Part shown: positions 1-6,355 of the stretch, piece by piece
Layout of the letters: every line of letters begins with the position of its first letter
How positions within the stretch are numbered: the first letter of the stretch is position 1
Assembly: GCA_031253705.1 (NCBI GenBank)
Contig: JAIRVW010000133.1
Location: 1-8,867, forward strand
Length of the DNA stretch: 8,867 nt
Source: Brucellaceae bacterium
GTDB taxonomy: Bacteria > Pseudomonadota > Alphaproteobacteria > Rhizobiales > Rhizobiaceae
Direction: 5' to 3'
Notes under the pieces: model-generated
What the model was told of the DNA's origin: nothing
Seen by the model: the letters and a program-made list of their open reading frames with translations, nothing else
The model's database searches: none
Position numbers and translations under genes: made by a program

Positions 1-702
1 AACCCAGACAACCGGTGTGCCGGATTTAGCGGTAACTTGCAGAAATTCATCAACGCGGGATTGGTAGAGCTGTTTCCATTCATCGCTGTCGGGCGCAAGG
101 CTGACGCTTTTTTGTGTCAGCGTCTGGCGGTCATTGGCACCGATCATCATGACGATAACCGCAGGCTTCTGTTCTGACAGAATGGCCGGCAGTTCCTTGC
201 TCCAGTTGTAATAATCCTGACGGACAAAACCGGAGGAACCATTGGTGCGGTTGATAACCTGCAACTCCGGTGCTTCAGCAAAAGTTTCCGTTAGACCTTC
301 CGCCAGACCACCTGCAATAAAGTCACCGATCACCAGAATCCTGGCTGCATCCGGATTTTTGGCAATGATTTCCGGTTGCTGCGGGGCAATAATGGCAGGT
401 TTCGGTTTAGCAACAACTGGCTTTTTCTTCACCGGAGCAGTGGAGCGGCGCGGCTGTTGCTGTACGGGAGGCTGTATTGTATTTTGCTGTGGTTGCTGGC
501 GGGAATTGCCGAATAACATATCGAATAATGTTCGGCGTTTTTGCTGCGGCGGATATTGCTGTGCCAGCTGAACGGAAGGTTCCTGCGCCGGTGCGGAAGC
601 GGGAAGGGAGATAAAACCGGTGACACCAGTGAAGACAGCAAAAGTGATCCGGCTATAGCGCGCCGATACAAGTTTGTTCTGTGATTTTGTCTGTTTATCC
701 AT
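1..702 (-). CDS. Exported DUF459 / SGNH-hydrolase-like protein (3' end outside window)
   Basis: The visible part encodes 234 residues and is still open at the left edge. Residues 1-40 look like a signal peptide: a basic start (K3, K6, K10, R15, R18), a hydrophobic stretch around 20-34, and a likely cleavage near ASAPAQ. Residues 45-115 are a Gln/Pro/Lys-rich linker that is probably disordered. The SGNH-like fold starts near 121 with RILVIGDFIAGGLAEGL (block I), followed by NGSSGFVRQDYYNW (about 154-167) and MIGANDRQ (186-193, the GxND block). Known family: DUF459 proteins are periplasmic SGNH relatives, often suspected of acting on cell-wall or polysaccharide acyl groups; substrate is unknown here. 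Position 128, where GDSL enzymes carry the nucleophilic Ser, is Phe. The C-terminal Asp/His block lies outside the window. ATG at 702 was chosen because it opens the signal peptide; the ribosome site is weak and GTG at 705 is an alternative. Confidence 0.85.
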   Translation of the reverse strand, partial: MDKQTKSQNKLVSARYSRITFAVFTGVTGFISLPASAPAQEPSVQLAQQYPPQQKRRTLFDMLFGNSRQQPQQNTIQPPVQQQPRRSTAPVKKKPVVAKPKPAIIAPQQPEIIAKNPDAARILVIGDFIAGGLAEGLTETFAEAPELQVINRTNGSSGFVRQDYYNWSKELPAILSEQKPAVIVMMIGANDRQTLTQKSVSLAPDSDEWKQLYQSRVDEFLQVTAKSGTPVVWV

Positions 703-739
703 CACCGGTATTCGTTTGTCTCTTGCTCTCCGCCGGAAG

Positions 740-770
740 AAAAAATTCAGGCCGGACTGACCGGCCTGAA
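740..770 (-). terminator. Rho-independent terminator of the lytic transglycosylase gene
   Basis: A perfect 10-bp inverted repeat, TTCAGGCCGG (746-755) and CCGGCCTGAA (761-770), encloses a 5-base loop. Read on the minus strand the hairpin is followed directly by six T (745-740). It begins 14 bases after the transglycosylase stop codon, so it should end that transcript before the DUF459 gene, whose ATG is 38 bases beyond the T tract. Confidence 0.9.
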
Positions 771-783
771 TGTTGTTATGTGT

Positions 784-2019
784 TTAGCGGCGGCGCAGAA
801 CGCTCAGGACTTCCTTGCTCGGATGACCGTCGGCCTGCAGGCCGTTGCGTTGCTGGAAGGCTTCAATGGCTTTGCGTGAACTGGAACCGATTTTGCCGTC
901 AATATTGCCGTCATAATAGCCAAGCGCGCGCAGGTGTCCCTGCAGTTCTTCACGCTCTTTCATGGTAATCGGTGTGAAAGGACGGTTCCAGTCCTGCACC
1001 AAACCCTGATAGCCGGCTACACGGTCAGCAAGCAGACCAACGCCGAGCGCATATTTGTCCGCATTATTATAGCGTTTGATGACGAAGAAGTTCTTGGTCA
1101 TCAGGAAGGCAGGGCCGCTGCGGCCGTCCATCACTTTCAGCGTGGCTTTTTCCGCATCGCTCGGGAACGGGCGGCCATTGGCACGCACAATACCCATACG
1201 GCGCCAGTCAGCAATGCTCAGGCTGCCGGACGGGAACTTGCCGGAAGCAGGGAGAACCACTTCATAGCCCCATGTGCGGCCTGGTTCCCAGCCGCTCTTG
1301 CGCAGCAGATTGGCGGCGGTTGCCAGAGCATCCGGTACGGAATTCCAGATATCGCGTTTGCCGTTGCCGTCAAAATCAACCGCATAGGCCTGATAGCTGG
1401 TTGGGATGAACTGTGTGTGCCCCATGGCACCAGCCCATGAACCGCTCAGATGTCCGCGGTCAATATCGCCGGTCTGGAGAATTTTCATGGCGGCAATCAG
1501 CTGGGTGCGGGCATATTTTGCACGGCGCTGGTCAGCATAGGCCAGTGTTGCCAGCGAGCGGATCGCATCGCGCATCACATCCGGACGCTGCATCATTTCG
1601 CCATAGCCGGTTTCCATCGACCAGATGGCCAGCAGCACGTTTTTGTCGACACCATATTGCTTTTCAATGGCGGCAAGTACTTTGCCCCATTTGCGCGCCA
1701 TTGCCTGACCCGTGCCGATCGAGTGTTCATTGACGCGGTTGTCAATATATTCCCAGACCGGAGAGGTGAATTCAGGCTGATAATTGGCTTTTTGCAGAAC
1801 TTCAGGGTCAATATCATTCACGCCTGCAAAGGCACGGTCAAAAGTGGCTGGAGCAATACCGTTTTGCAAGGCAACAGGACGGAAGCTTGAAACCCATTTA
1901 CGAAATTGTGCGTCGGCGGAAGCATAACCGGTCGACAAAATAAGCGACAGGGCAACGGCAGAAGCTGCTGTTGCAGCGGTCTTCCACAGGCGGCGGCTGA
2001 AAATTTGGGTTCGAAGCAT
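784..2019 (-). CDS. Lytic murein transglycosylase, MltB family (GH103) with C-terminal peptidoglycan-binding domain
   Basis: The 411-residue product should cleave the MurNAc-GlcNAc bond of peptidoglycan in the periplasm, leaving 1,6-anhydro ends. Residues 1-35 form a signal peptide: basic RRLWK, a hydrophobic core, and cleavage after YASA. The SLT_2/MltB catalytic domain covers about 37-345. Its key motif is AIWSMETGYGEM, with E137 as the expected general acid/base, and GSWAGAMGHTQFIPTSY (193-209) is the second signature. DFDGNGKRDIW (215-225) resembles the EF-hand-like calcium site of E. coli Slt35. Residues 354-411 (LQGHLRALGYYDGNIDGKIG, then an AIEAFQQRNGL helix) are a PG_binding_1 domain. 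There is no lipobox Cys, so it is probably soluble rather than a lipoprotein. The start at 2019 gives a clean signal peptide behind AGGGAG. An in-frame ATG at 2157 would add 46 residues translated from a palindromic repeat and is rejected. Confidence 0.93.
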   Translation of the reverse strand: MLRTQIFSRRLWKTAATAASAVALSLILSTGYASADAQFRKWVSSFRPVALQNGIAPATFDRAFAGVNDIDPEVLQKANYQPEFTSPVWEYIDNRVNEHSIGTGQAMARKWGKVLAAIEKQYGVDKNVLLAIWSMETGYGEMMQRPDVMRDAIRSLATLAYADQRRAKYARTQLIAAMKILQTGDIDRGHLSGSWAGAMGHTQFIPTSYQAYAVDFDGNGKRDIWNSVPDALATAANLLRKSGWEPGRTWGYEVVLPASGKFPSGSLSIADWRRMGIVRANGRPFPSDAEKATLKVMDGRSGPAFLMTKNFFVIKRYNNADKYALGVGLLADRVAGYQGLVQDWNRPFTPITMKEREELQGHLRALGYYDGNIDGKIGSSSRKAIEAFQQRNGLQADGHPSKEVLSVLRRR

Positions 2020-2025
2020 GCTTTT

Positions 2026-2031
2026 CTCCCT
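2026..2031 (-). promoter_or_regulatory. Ribosome binding site that fixes the transglycosylase start
   Basis: AGGGAG on the minus strand lies six bases before the ATG at 2019. No comparable site precedes the upstream in-frame ATG codons. Together with the signal peptide beginning at 2019, this decides the start. Confidence 0.75.
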
Positions 2032-2044
2032 GAATAAAAATCTG

Positions 2045-2149
2045 AGAGCATCTTCCGTTTCAGTTGAACGCATGAAAATGCTCTGGCTGTCTGTCTTTAT
2101 GCGCATCATGTTCCGCAAATTGCTTTCACATTTTTTCCGGAGATGCTCT
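2045..2149. repeat. Intergenic palindromic repeat element (Rhizobiales AGAGCAT type), two hairpin modules
   Basis: The 105-bp block is bounded by inverted ends: AGAGCATCTTCCG at 2045 and, on the opposite strand from 2149, AGAGCATCTCCGG. A third copy of the end motif, ATGCTCT, sits inside at 2078-2084. The left module (2045-2084) folds as an 11-position stem with one mismatch (AGAGCATCTTC with GAAAATGCTCT), and a further CGTT/AACG pair lies within its loop. The right module (2101-2149) is a looser hairpin with GCATC/GATGC and TCCG/CGGA pairs. The block lies in the 5' leader of the transglycosylase gene. From memory, elements with these AGAGCAT ends are scattered between genes in Brucella, Ochrobactrum and other Rhizobiales. 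No transposase or target duplication is visible, so it would be non-autonomous. Confidence 0.72.
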
Positions 2150-2549
2150 AAGTTCATTCTTTATGCCATACGGAAGTTAGCATTTAGTTTACCATGCAGT
2201 TTCCGGATTAAGAACCGGTAAAATCCTTGTTAAGACCGTGTAAGTGACTATCTGTCAGATTGTTGCCTGAATATGTGTCCTTGTTCATGATCTGCAATAG
2301 CGCGGTATAAATGAACGGCATATGAAGAAGTTTTTGTCTGTACGGAGCGATACTCAACTCCGTTAATAATCGCACATGAAATGTGACTGTAACTTTTAGA
2401 TAATGCAGGGCTTTTTTTATAATTTGGCTGTAATGGCATTTATAATCAGGCCTTGAATGCGACCACGGTTACAGGCTTGTCTGTGCAAAGAACGGCCGGT
2501 GGCTTTGGTTCTGTGATCAGAGTTGAAACCGGATATTACGGGAAGTGAC
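2150..2549. other. AT-rich intergenic region upstream of galU; no gene recognised
   Basis: These 400 bp separate the palindromic repeat from galU and should carry the promoters of the two divergent genes. I find no convincing coding region, tRNA or known riboswitch. Visible details are two exact TATAAT hexamers on the plus strand (2418-2423 and 2441-2446), neither with a good -35 at 16-18 bases, and TATAAA at 2306-2311 with TTGTTC 19 bases upstream. There is also a perfect 6-bp inverted repeat ACGGAG/CTCCGT (2342-2347 and 2358-2363) with a 10-base loop. A seven-T run at 2412-2418 has no hairpin before it, so it is not a terminator. The galU ribosome site GGGAAG is at 2540-2545. If transcription starts near 2425-2455, the galU leader would be about 95-125 bases. 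Confidence 0.5.
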
Positions 2550-3443
2550 ATGAGTTCAGTTAAAAAAATCCGCAAAGCAGTTTTTCCTGTCGCCGGACTG
2601 GGGACACGTTTCTTGCCAGCGACCAAGTCGGTACCGAAAGAAATGCTGACTGTCGTGGACAAGCCGGTCATTCAGTATGTGGTGGATGAAGCGCGCGAAG
2701 CGGGTATTGAGCATCTGATTTTTGTGACCGGCCGCAACAAGGCTGTGATCGAAGATTATTTTGATGCTCAGGTTGAGCTTTATACAACGTTGCAGGAGCG
2801 TGGTAAGCTCAATGAGCTGAACCATATGCAGGAATTGCAACCGCAGCCTGGTACCACCAGCTTTACCCGTCAGCAGGTGCCGCTTGGTCTTGGCCATGCC
2901 GTCTGGTGTGCCCGTGAGATCGTCGGTAATGAGCCTTTCGCTCTGTTACTGCCGGATATGGTGATGCAGTCGAAAAAAGGCTGCCTCAAAGAAATGGTTG
3001 AGCTTTACGAACAGACCGGCGGCAATGTGATTGCCGTGCAGGAATGTGATCCGGAAGAAGCGCATAAATACGGTATTGTCGGTAAAGGTAAAGCAATCGG
3101 CAATGGCTTTGAAATCAACCAGATGGTTGAAAAGCCAGCCAAAGGCACTGCACCGTCAAATCTCTATATCAATGGCCGTTATATTCTGCAGCCCGAAATC
3201 TTTGAACTGCTGAGCAAACAGGAAAAAGGTGCCGGTAATGAAATTCAGCTGACTGATGCCATGCTGAAACTGGCGAAAGATCAGGATTTCTACGGCTTTA
3301 ACTATCAGGGCCGTACATTTGACTGCGGTTCTAAAGAAGGCTTCATTCAGGCTAACGTGGCTTTTGCCCTGTGGCGTCATGATATCCGCCCGCTGGTTGA
3401 AGTCAGCATTGATGAATTGCTGAAAACGATCAAATTGTCTTAA
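2550..3443 (+). CDS. galU: UTP--glucose-1-phosphate uridylyltransferase
   Basis: The 297-residue product makes UDP-glucose and pyrophosphate from UTP and glucose-1-phosphate in the cytoplasm, feeding lipopolysaccharide core, exopolysaccharide and glucan synthesis. The nucleotide-binding signature [20 protein letters not shown] covers residues 12-31, with K26 and K30 as the conserved basic positions. [12 protein letters not shown] (111-122) contacts the nucleotide. LLPDMVM (134-140) carries D136, matching the metal-binding Asp of E. coli GalU. EKPAKG (194-199), [11 protein letters not shown] (203-213) and [10 protein letters not shown] (229-238) are family hallmarks of the sugar-binding half. 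Length equals the usual bacterial GalU. ATG at 2550 follows GGGAAG and starts the conserved N terminus; a TTG at 2523 would only add nine unsupported residues. It is a single-gene unit, divergent from the transglycosylase gene and closed by a terminator just after the stop. Confidence 0.97.
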   Translation: MSSVKKIRKAVFPVAGLGTRFLPATKSVPKEMLTVVDKPVIQYVVDEAREAGIEHLIFVTGRNKAVIEDYFDAQVELYTTLQERGKLNELNHMQELQPQPGTTSFTRQQVPLGLGHAVWCAREIVGNEPFALLLPDMVMQSKKGCLKEMVELYEQTGGNVIAVQECDPEEAHKYGIVGKGKAIGNGFEINQMVEKPAKGTAPSNLYINGRYILQPEIFELLSKQEKGAGNEIQLTDAMLKLAKDQDFYGFNYQGRTFDCGSKEGFIQANVAFALWRHDIRPLVEVSIDELLKTIKLS

Positions 3444-3444
3444 T

Positions 3445-3477
3445 AAAATAAAAGCCGGTCATTGACCGGCTTTTTTA
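3445..3477. terminator. Bidirectional intrinsic terminator between galU and the outer-membrane barrel gene
   Basis: AAAAGCCGGTC (3450-3460), loop ATT, GACCGGCTTTT (3464-3474) is a perfect 11-bp stem. On the plus strand it ends in six T (3471-3476), seven bases after the galU stop. On the minus strand it ends in a T-rich run (TTTTATTTT), 16 bases or so after the barrel gene's stop. It can therefore serve both convergent genes. Confidence 0.92.
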
Positions 3478-3492
3478 TTGTATCTGGTTTTA

Positions 3493-5022
3493 TCAGCGGC
3501 GCAGTTTGACGCCGAGATAGACGCTGTTGCTGCTATATTTGCGGCTGGCGACATCGCTGTTGACGAATTCATGGCGCAGTTTGCCATCCACACCGAAGAA
3601 ACGGTTGAACCAGTAGGTTGCACCAACTTCCGCGCCCATGCCGTAATCAGTACCGCTGTCATCACGGTTATTGCGCACAGAGGCGTCCAAACGGGCATTG
3701 AGGCTGAGATCCGCACGGATCATGCGGGTAACATTAATATTGGCCAGATAGAGGATGGACGAGTTGCCGCCGATATCAGGGCTGCTGTCGAGGAATGTCC
3801 GCAGACCGAGCTGTACATCAGTGCCGCGCTGCGGTGACCAGTTCATGGCTGCATCCAGCGACAGACCGCCGGTATCGCGCAACCGGTCATCTTCACTGCG
3901 AGCACCGATATAGCCGACAGAAAACTCACCATTGAGTTTCTCACCGGTATTAATCTGCAGACCGGTACGCAGGCCAAGCTGATTGGCATTGCGATCCAGA
4001 CCATTATCATTCTGATAAAAACGACGGCCGACTTCCACTTCCGCAAAAGGGCGAATCATGGCGCTGAGTTCAAAACCGCCGCGCAATGTCATGCTGACAT
4101 AGGTATTATTGCGGTCACTCTGATCCAGCTGATCGCCGTTGAAAAGCTTGGCTTTGCTATAACGGGTATTATTGACGCGGGCGACAGCGCTGGCAAAAAT
4201 TTTGCCGATATCACGTTCAACACCGGCGCTTGCATTCAGATTTTGCACCAGCGGACGGGTGCGTGCTGCGCTGATCCCGTTCGGATCGGAAGCATCCTCA
4301 CGGTTGACCGAATAGCCGAGGCCGAAATTCAGGCGTGTGTCATCGCTCATATCCAGCCGCAAGGCGGCATCGATCTGCCCGCGCGGATTGGAAACATATT
4401 GGCCGGACAGGTTTTTCTCGAAAATGCCGGTCGCATCCAGCGTTGCCAGATGGCTTGCCCAGTCAGAGCGCGCATTGAGACGCAACGCAGTCTCAGACAG
4501 GACGCCGCTGCTGCCGGAAGCACTGTTATCGGCATTGCTGGTGGCGCGAATACCCTGATCCAGCGACGGGCGCAGGATAAAACTACCGGCGCGAATGCCT
4601 TGCGGCTCAAACGGGTCAGCCTGAAAAGGTGCACGGGGACGACCGTCAACCGAGCCTTCCGGCATATTCTCACGCCCCTCACGCATGGCTCTGCCTGCAT
4701 CTGCAGGACCGGTGCGCAATCCGCTGGTATCGTCCGTCAAAGGCAGCGCCGGATTATCCGGCGCCGGACGTGTTGCAGGAATGGCGGGATTTGCCACATC
4801 CTGCGTGATGATACGGCCATTGGCATCAAAACTCGTGCCGCCTGTATCGGGAATTTGTTCAAGTGTCTCGGCAATTGCAGCATTTTGTGCGGCTGAGGGC
4901 AGGGTTTGCGCCTGCGCAGAGACGGTTACAGCAAACAGCACAACGCCTGCCAGCAGCGCTGCCTGATGCAGTCTGCACAGCGGGCGCGGGGTAAAAGGAC
5001 CCGTATTGGCTGTTTTGTTCAT
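3493..5022 (-). CDS. Outer-membrane beta-barrel protein, BBP2-like putative porin family
   Basis: The 509-residue product has a signal peptide at residues 1-39 (hydrophobic AALLAGVVLFAVTVSA, cleavage near SAQAQ). Then comes an acidic, Pro-rich and probably flexible segment to about 135. From about 138 (GIRAGSFILRPSLDQGIRATSN) onward it shows alternating hydrophobic/polar strands rich in Gly, Asn, Arg and aromatics, as in an outer-membrane barrel. Examples are LNFGLGYSVNRED, VYLGVKLRR and repeated LNARLDASVRNN-type strands. It most resembles the BBP2_2 putative porin family (PF10082) common in Rhizobiales; cargo or role is unknown. The C terminus ends LRR rather than the usual terminal Phe. 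ATG at 5022 is preferred over 5076 because it opens the signal peptide behind GGCGGA, while 5076 has no ribosome site. The gene stands alone, convergent with galU and divergent from kdsD. Confidence 0.85.
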   Translation of the reverse strand: MNKTANTGPFTPRPLCRLHQAALLAGVVLFAVTVSAQAQTLPSAAQNAAIAETLEQIPDTGGTSFDANGRIITQDVANPAIPATRPAPDNPALPLTDDTSGLRTGPADAGRAMREGRENMPEGSVDGRPRAPFQADPFEPQGIRAGSFILRPSLDQGIRATSNADNSASGSSGVLSETALRLNARSDWASHLATLDATGIFEKNLSGQYVSNPRGQIDAALRLDMSDDTRLNFGLGYSVNREDASDPNGISAARTRPLVQNLNASAGVERDIGKIFASAVARVNNTRYSKAKLFNGDQLDQSDRNNTYVSMTLRGGFELSAMIRPFAEVEVGRRFYQNDNGLDRNANQLGLRTGLQINTGEKLNGEFSVGYIGARSEDDRLRDTGGLSLDAAMNWSPQRGTDVQLGLRTFLDSSPDIGGNSSILYLANINVTRMIRADLSLNARLDASVRNNRDDSGTDYGMGAEVGATYWFNRFFGVDGKLRHEFVNSDVASRKYSSNSVYLGVKLRR

Positions 5023-5258
5023 CGTTCCGCCGAAAGCTGAATGAGCATCTGAGTATGTGTCGAACAATGCCCGCATAGGGCAGGCTTGTCTCAGGACGGT
5101 AAATGATCATGGTTAATACAAGGTTTCTTTCGCGGTAATAGACTGGCTTTATTCAGCTTTTTCACTCGTGTTTTATAAAGTGCTTTAATAATACAGGGGA
5201 GAGCAGGCGCTGTAATCTCTGGACAGCCGGATGGATAAGTTTTACCTCTGATTTAAGT

Positions 5259-5287
5259 TTTGCAGAATGCCGCTCCGGTTTCTATAT
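5259..5287 (+). promoter_or_regulatory. Candidate sigma-70-type promoter for kdsD
   Basis: The -10 hexamer CTATAT (5282-5287) matches the alphaproteobacterial housekeeping form exactly. A weak -35, TTTGCA (5259-5264), lies 17 bases upstream. Transcription would begin near 5294, giving a leader of about 35 bases. The -35 match is poor (about half), so this is a proposal by position and -10 quality. Confidence 0.35.
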
Positions 5288-5318
5288 AACAGTGGTCAAT
5301 AAGCCGGATGAATGAAGT

Positions 5319-5325
5319 GAGAGAG
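5319..5325 (+). promoter_or_regulatory. Ribosome binding site supporting the TTG start of kdsD
   Basis: GAGAGAG lies five bases before the TTG at 5331. The reading frame is closed by TGA at 5313-5315, so TTG is the only start codon that can use this site in frame. Confidence 0.65.
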
Positions 5326-5330
5326 ATCCA

Positions 5331-6305
5331 TTGAGCAGTCACAGCCCCGCTATCCGCTCCGCCCTGAATACAATCGCCGTTGAAAAGGCCGGAATGAGTG
5401 CGCTTGAAGATGCGTTGCAGAACGGACTTGCGGAACCGTTTGAACGTGCGGTTCAGACGATCTCTGCGATGAAGGGTCGTGTTGTTGTTACCGGTATCGG
5501 CAAAAGCGGCCATATCGGTTCCAAGTTGGCGGCAACTTTTGCCTCAACCGGTACGCCTGCATTTTTTGTTCATGCTGCTGAAGCCAATCACGGTGATCTT
5601 GGCATGATCAACAGCGATGATGTTATTCTGGCGCTGTCATGGTCAGGGGAGACTGCGGAGCTGAAAGGCATTGTCAGCTATTCCCGTCGTTTCAAAGTAC
5701 CGATGATTGCGCTGACTTCCGGCGAACATTCCACGCTCGGCCGTGAATCTGATGTGCTGTTATTGTTGCCGAAAGTGGCTGAAGCCTGCCCGCATGGTGT
5801 GGCACCGACGACGTCGACGCTGATGCAGCTGGCGGTCGGCGATGCATTGGCGCTGGCGCTTTTGGAAAGACGCGGCTTTACCGCCAGTGATTTCCGCGTC
5901 TTCCATCCGGGCGGCTCACTGGGCGCCAGCCTGTCGCATGTGAAAGATGTGATGCATCGCGGTGATGAGCTGCCATTGGTCAAAATCGGTACACCGATGC
6001 CGGAAGCCATGCGCATTCATTCCCATAAGCATTTCGGTTGTGTGATTATTGAAAATGAAGACGGCACTCTGGCCGGTATCCTCACCGACGGTGATCTGAC
6101 GCGCAATGTGGATCGTCCGATGGCGACATTGAAGGTCGATGATATTATGACCCGTACGCCGAAGACGGTCAGTCCTGACCAGTTGCTTGGTTCAACACTG
6201 GCACTGCTGAATGAAGCACGGATCGGTGCGGTGATTGTAACGGAAGGCAACCGTCCGGTCGGGCTGGTGCATTTCCACGACCTGTTGCATGCCGGTGTTG
6301 CATAA
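5331..6305 (+). CDS. kdsD: D-arabinose-5-phosphate isomerase (KpsF/GutQ family; SIS domain plus two CBS domains)
   Basis: The 324-residue enzyme converts ribulose-5-phosphate to arabinose-5-phosphate, the first committed step to Kdo for lipopolysaccharide. The SIS domain covers about 35-185, with GIGKSGHIGSK (55-65), EANHGDLG (84-91), SWSGETAEL (103-111) and SDFRVFHPGGSLG (186-198). K58, H87, E110 and H192 align, one position offset, with the catalytic K59, H88, E111 and H193 of E. coli KdsD. Two CBS domains follow (about 205-262 and 268-324: VKDVMHRGDELPLV and VDDIMTRTPKTV). The start is TTG at 5331 behind GAGAGAG (5319-5325): an in-frame stop lies at 5313-5315, no ATG or GTG lies between, and the next ATG (5397) would remove conserved N-terminal residues. 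No capsule genes are nearby, which favours the Kdo role over a kpsF capsule role. It is a single-gene unit. Confidence 0.94.
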   Translation: MSSHSPAIRSALNTIAVEKAGMSALEDALQNGLAEPFERAVQTISAMKGRVVVTGIGKSGHIGSKLAATFASTGTPAFFVHAAEANHGDLGMINSDDVILALSWSGETAELKGIVSYSRRFKVPMIALTSGEHSTLGRESDVLLLLPKVAEACPHGVAPTTSTLMQLAVGDALALALLERRGFTASDFRVFHPGGSLGASLSHVKDVMHRGDELPLVKIGTPMPEAMRIHSHKHFGCVIIENEDGTLAGILTDGDLTRNVDRPMATLKVDDIMTRTPKTVSPDQLLGSTLALLNEARIGAVIVTEGNRPVGLVHFHDLLHAGVA

Positions 6306-6325
6306 AACGATTTTGAACGGACAAT

Positions 6326-6353
6326 AAAAAGGCGGCTTTTCAGCCGCCTTTTT
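6326..6353. terminator. Bidirectional intrinsic terminator between kdsD and the NfeD gene
   Basis: AAAAAGGCGGCT (6326-6337), loop TTTC, AGCCGCCTTTTT (6342-6353) form a perfect 12-bp stem with a U-tract in either direction. It lies 20 bases after the kdsD stop and two bases after the NfeD stop on the other strand, so it closes both convergent units. Confidence 0.92.
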
Positions 6354-6355
6354 GT

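Larger units (their letters stand above)
5023..5330. other. Divergent intergenic region between the barrel gene and kdsD
   Basis: These 308 bp must contain the promoters of two divergent genes. A plausible kdsD promoter is listed separately. For the barrel gene I see no strong -35/-10 pair. Its likely leader holds a small perfect hairpin TGCCC/GGGCA with a GCATA loop (5068-5082) and the palindrome ATGATCAT (5103-5110). No coding region, tRNA or terminator is recognisable. A 9-base direct repeat AGCCGGATG occurs at 5225-5233 and 5302-5310 and may be chance. Confidence 0.5.

Noticed and set aside
2411..2424. Seven-T run as a terminator
   Set aside because: No complementary stem precedes it on either strand, and it is in the galU upstream region where a terminator is not expected.
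2523..2549. TTG start for galU, nine codons upstream
   Set aside because: ATG at 2550 has GGGAAG directly upstream and matches the usual GalU length; the extra residues resemble nothing in the family.
3478..3837. Long open frames antisense to the barrel gene, and similar ones antisense to the transglycosylase, SPFH and hemH genes
   Set aside because: They lie opposite well-supported genes, lack ribosome sites and show compositions expected from reading the complementary strand. No family resemblance is visible.
5023..5076. ATG at 5076 as start of the barrel gene
   Set aside because: It would place 18 polar residues before the signal peptide and has no ribosome site, whereas ATG at 5022 gives a standard signal peptide.
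5225..5310. Direct repeat AGCCGGATG (5225-5233 and 5302-5310) as an operator pair or attachment site
   Set aside because: Nine bases at 77-base spacing in a small window can arise by chance. No symmetry or associated element supports it.
5331..6305. Capsule (Kps) locus because of the KpsF-family gene
   Set aside because: No capsule export or synthesis genes are present. The enzyme has the full SIS plus CBS layout of housekeeping arabinose-5-phosphate isomerases.
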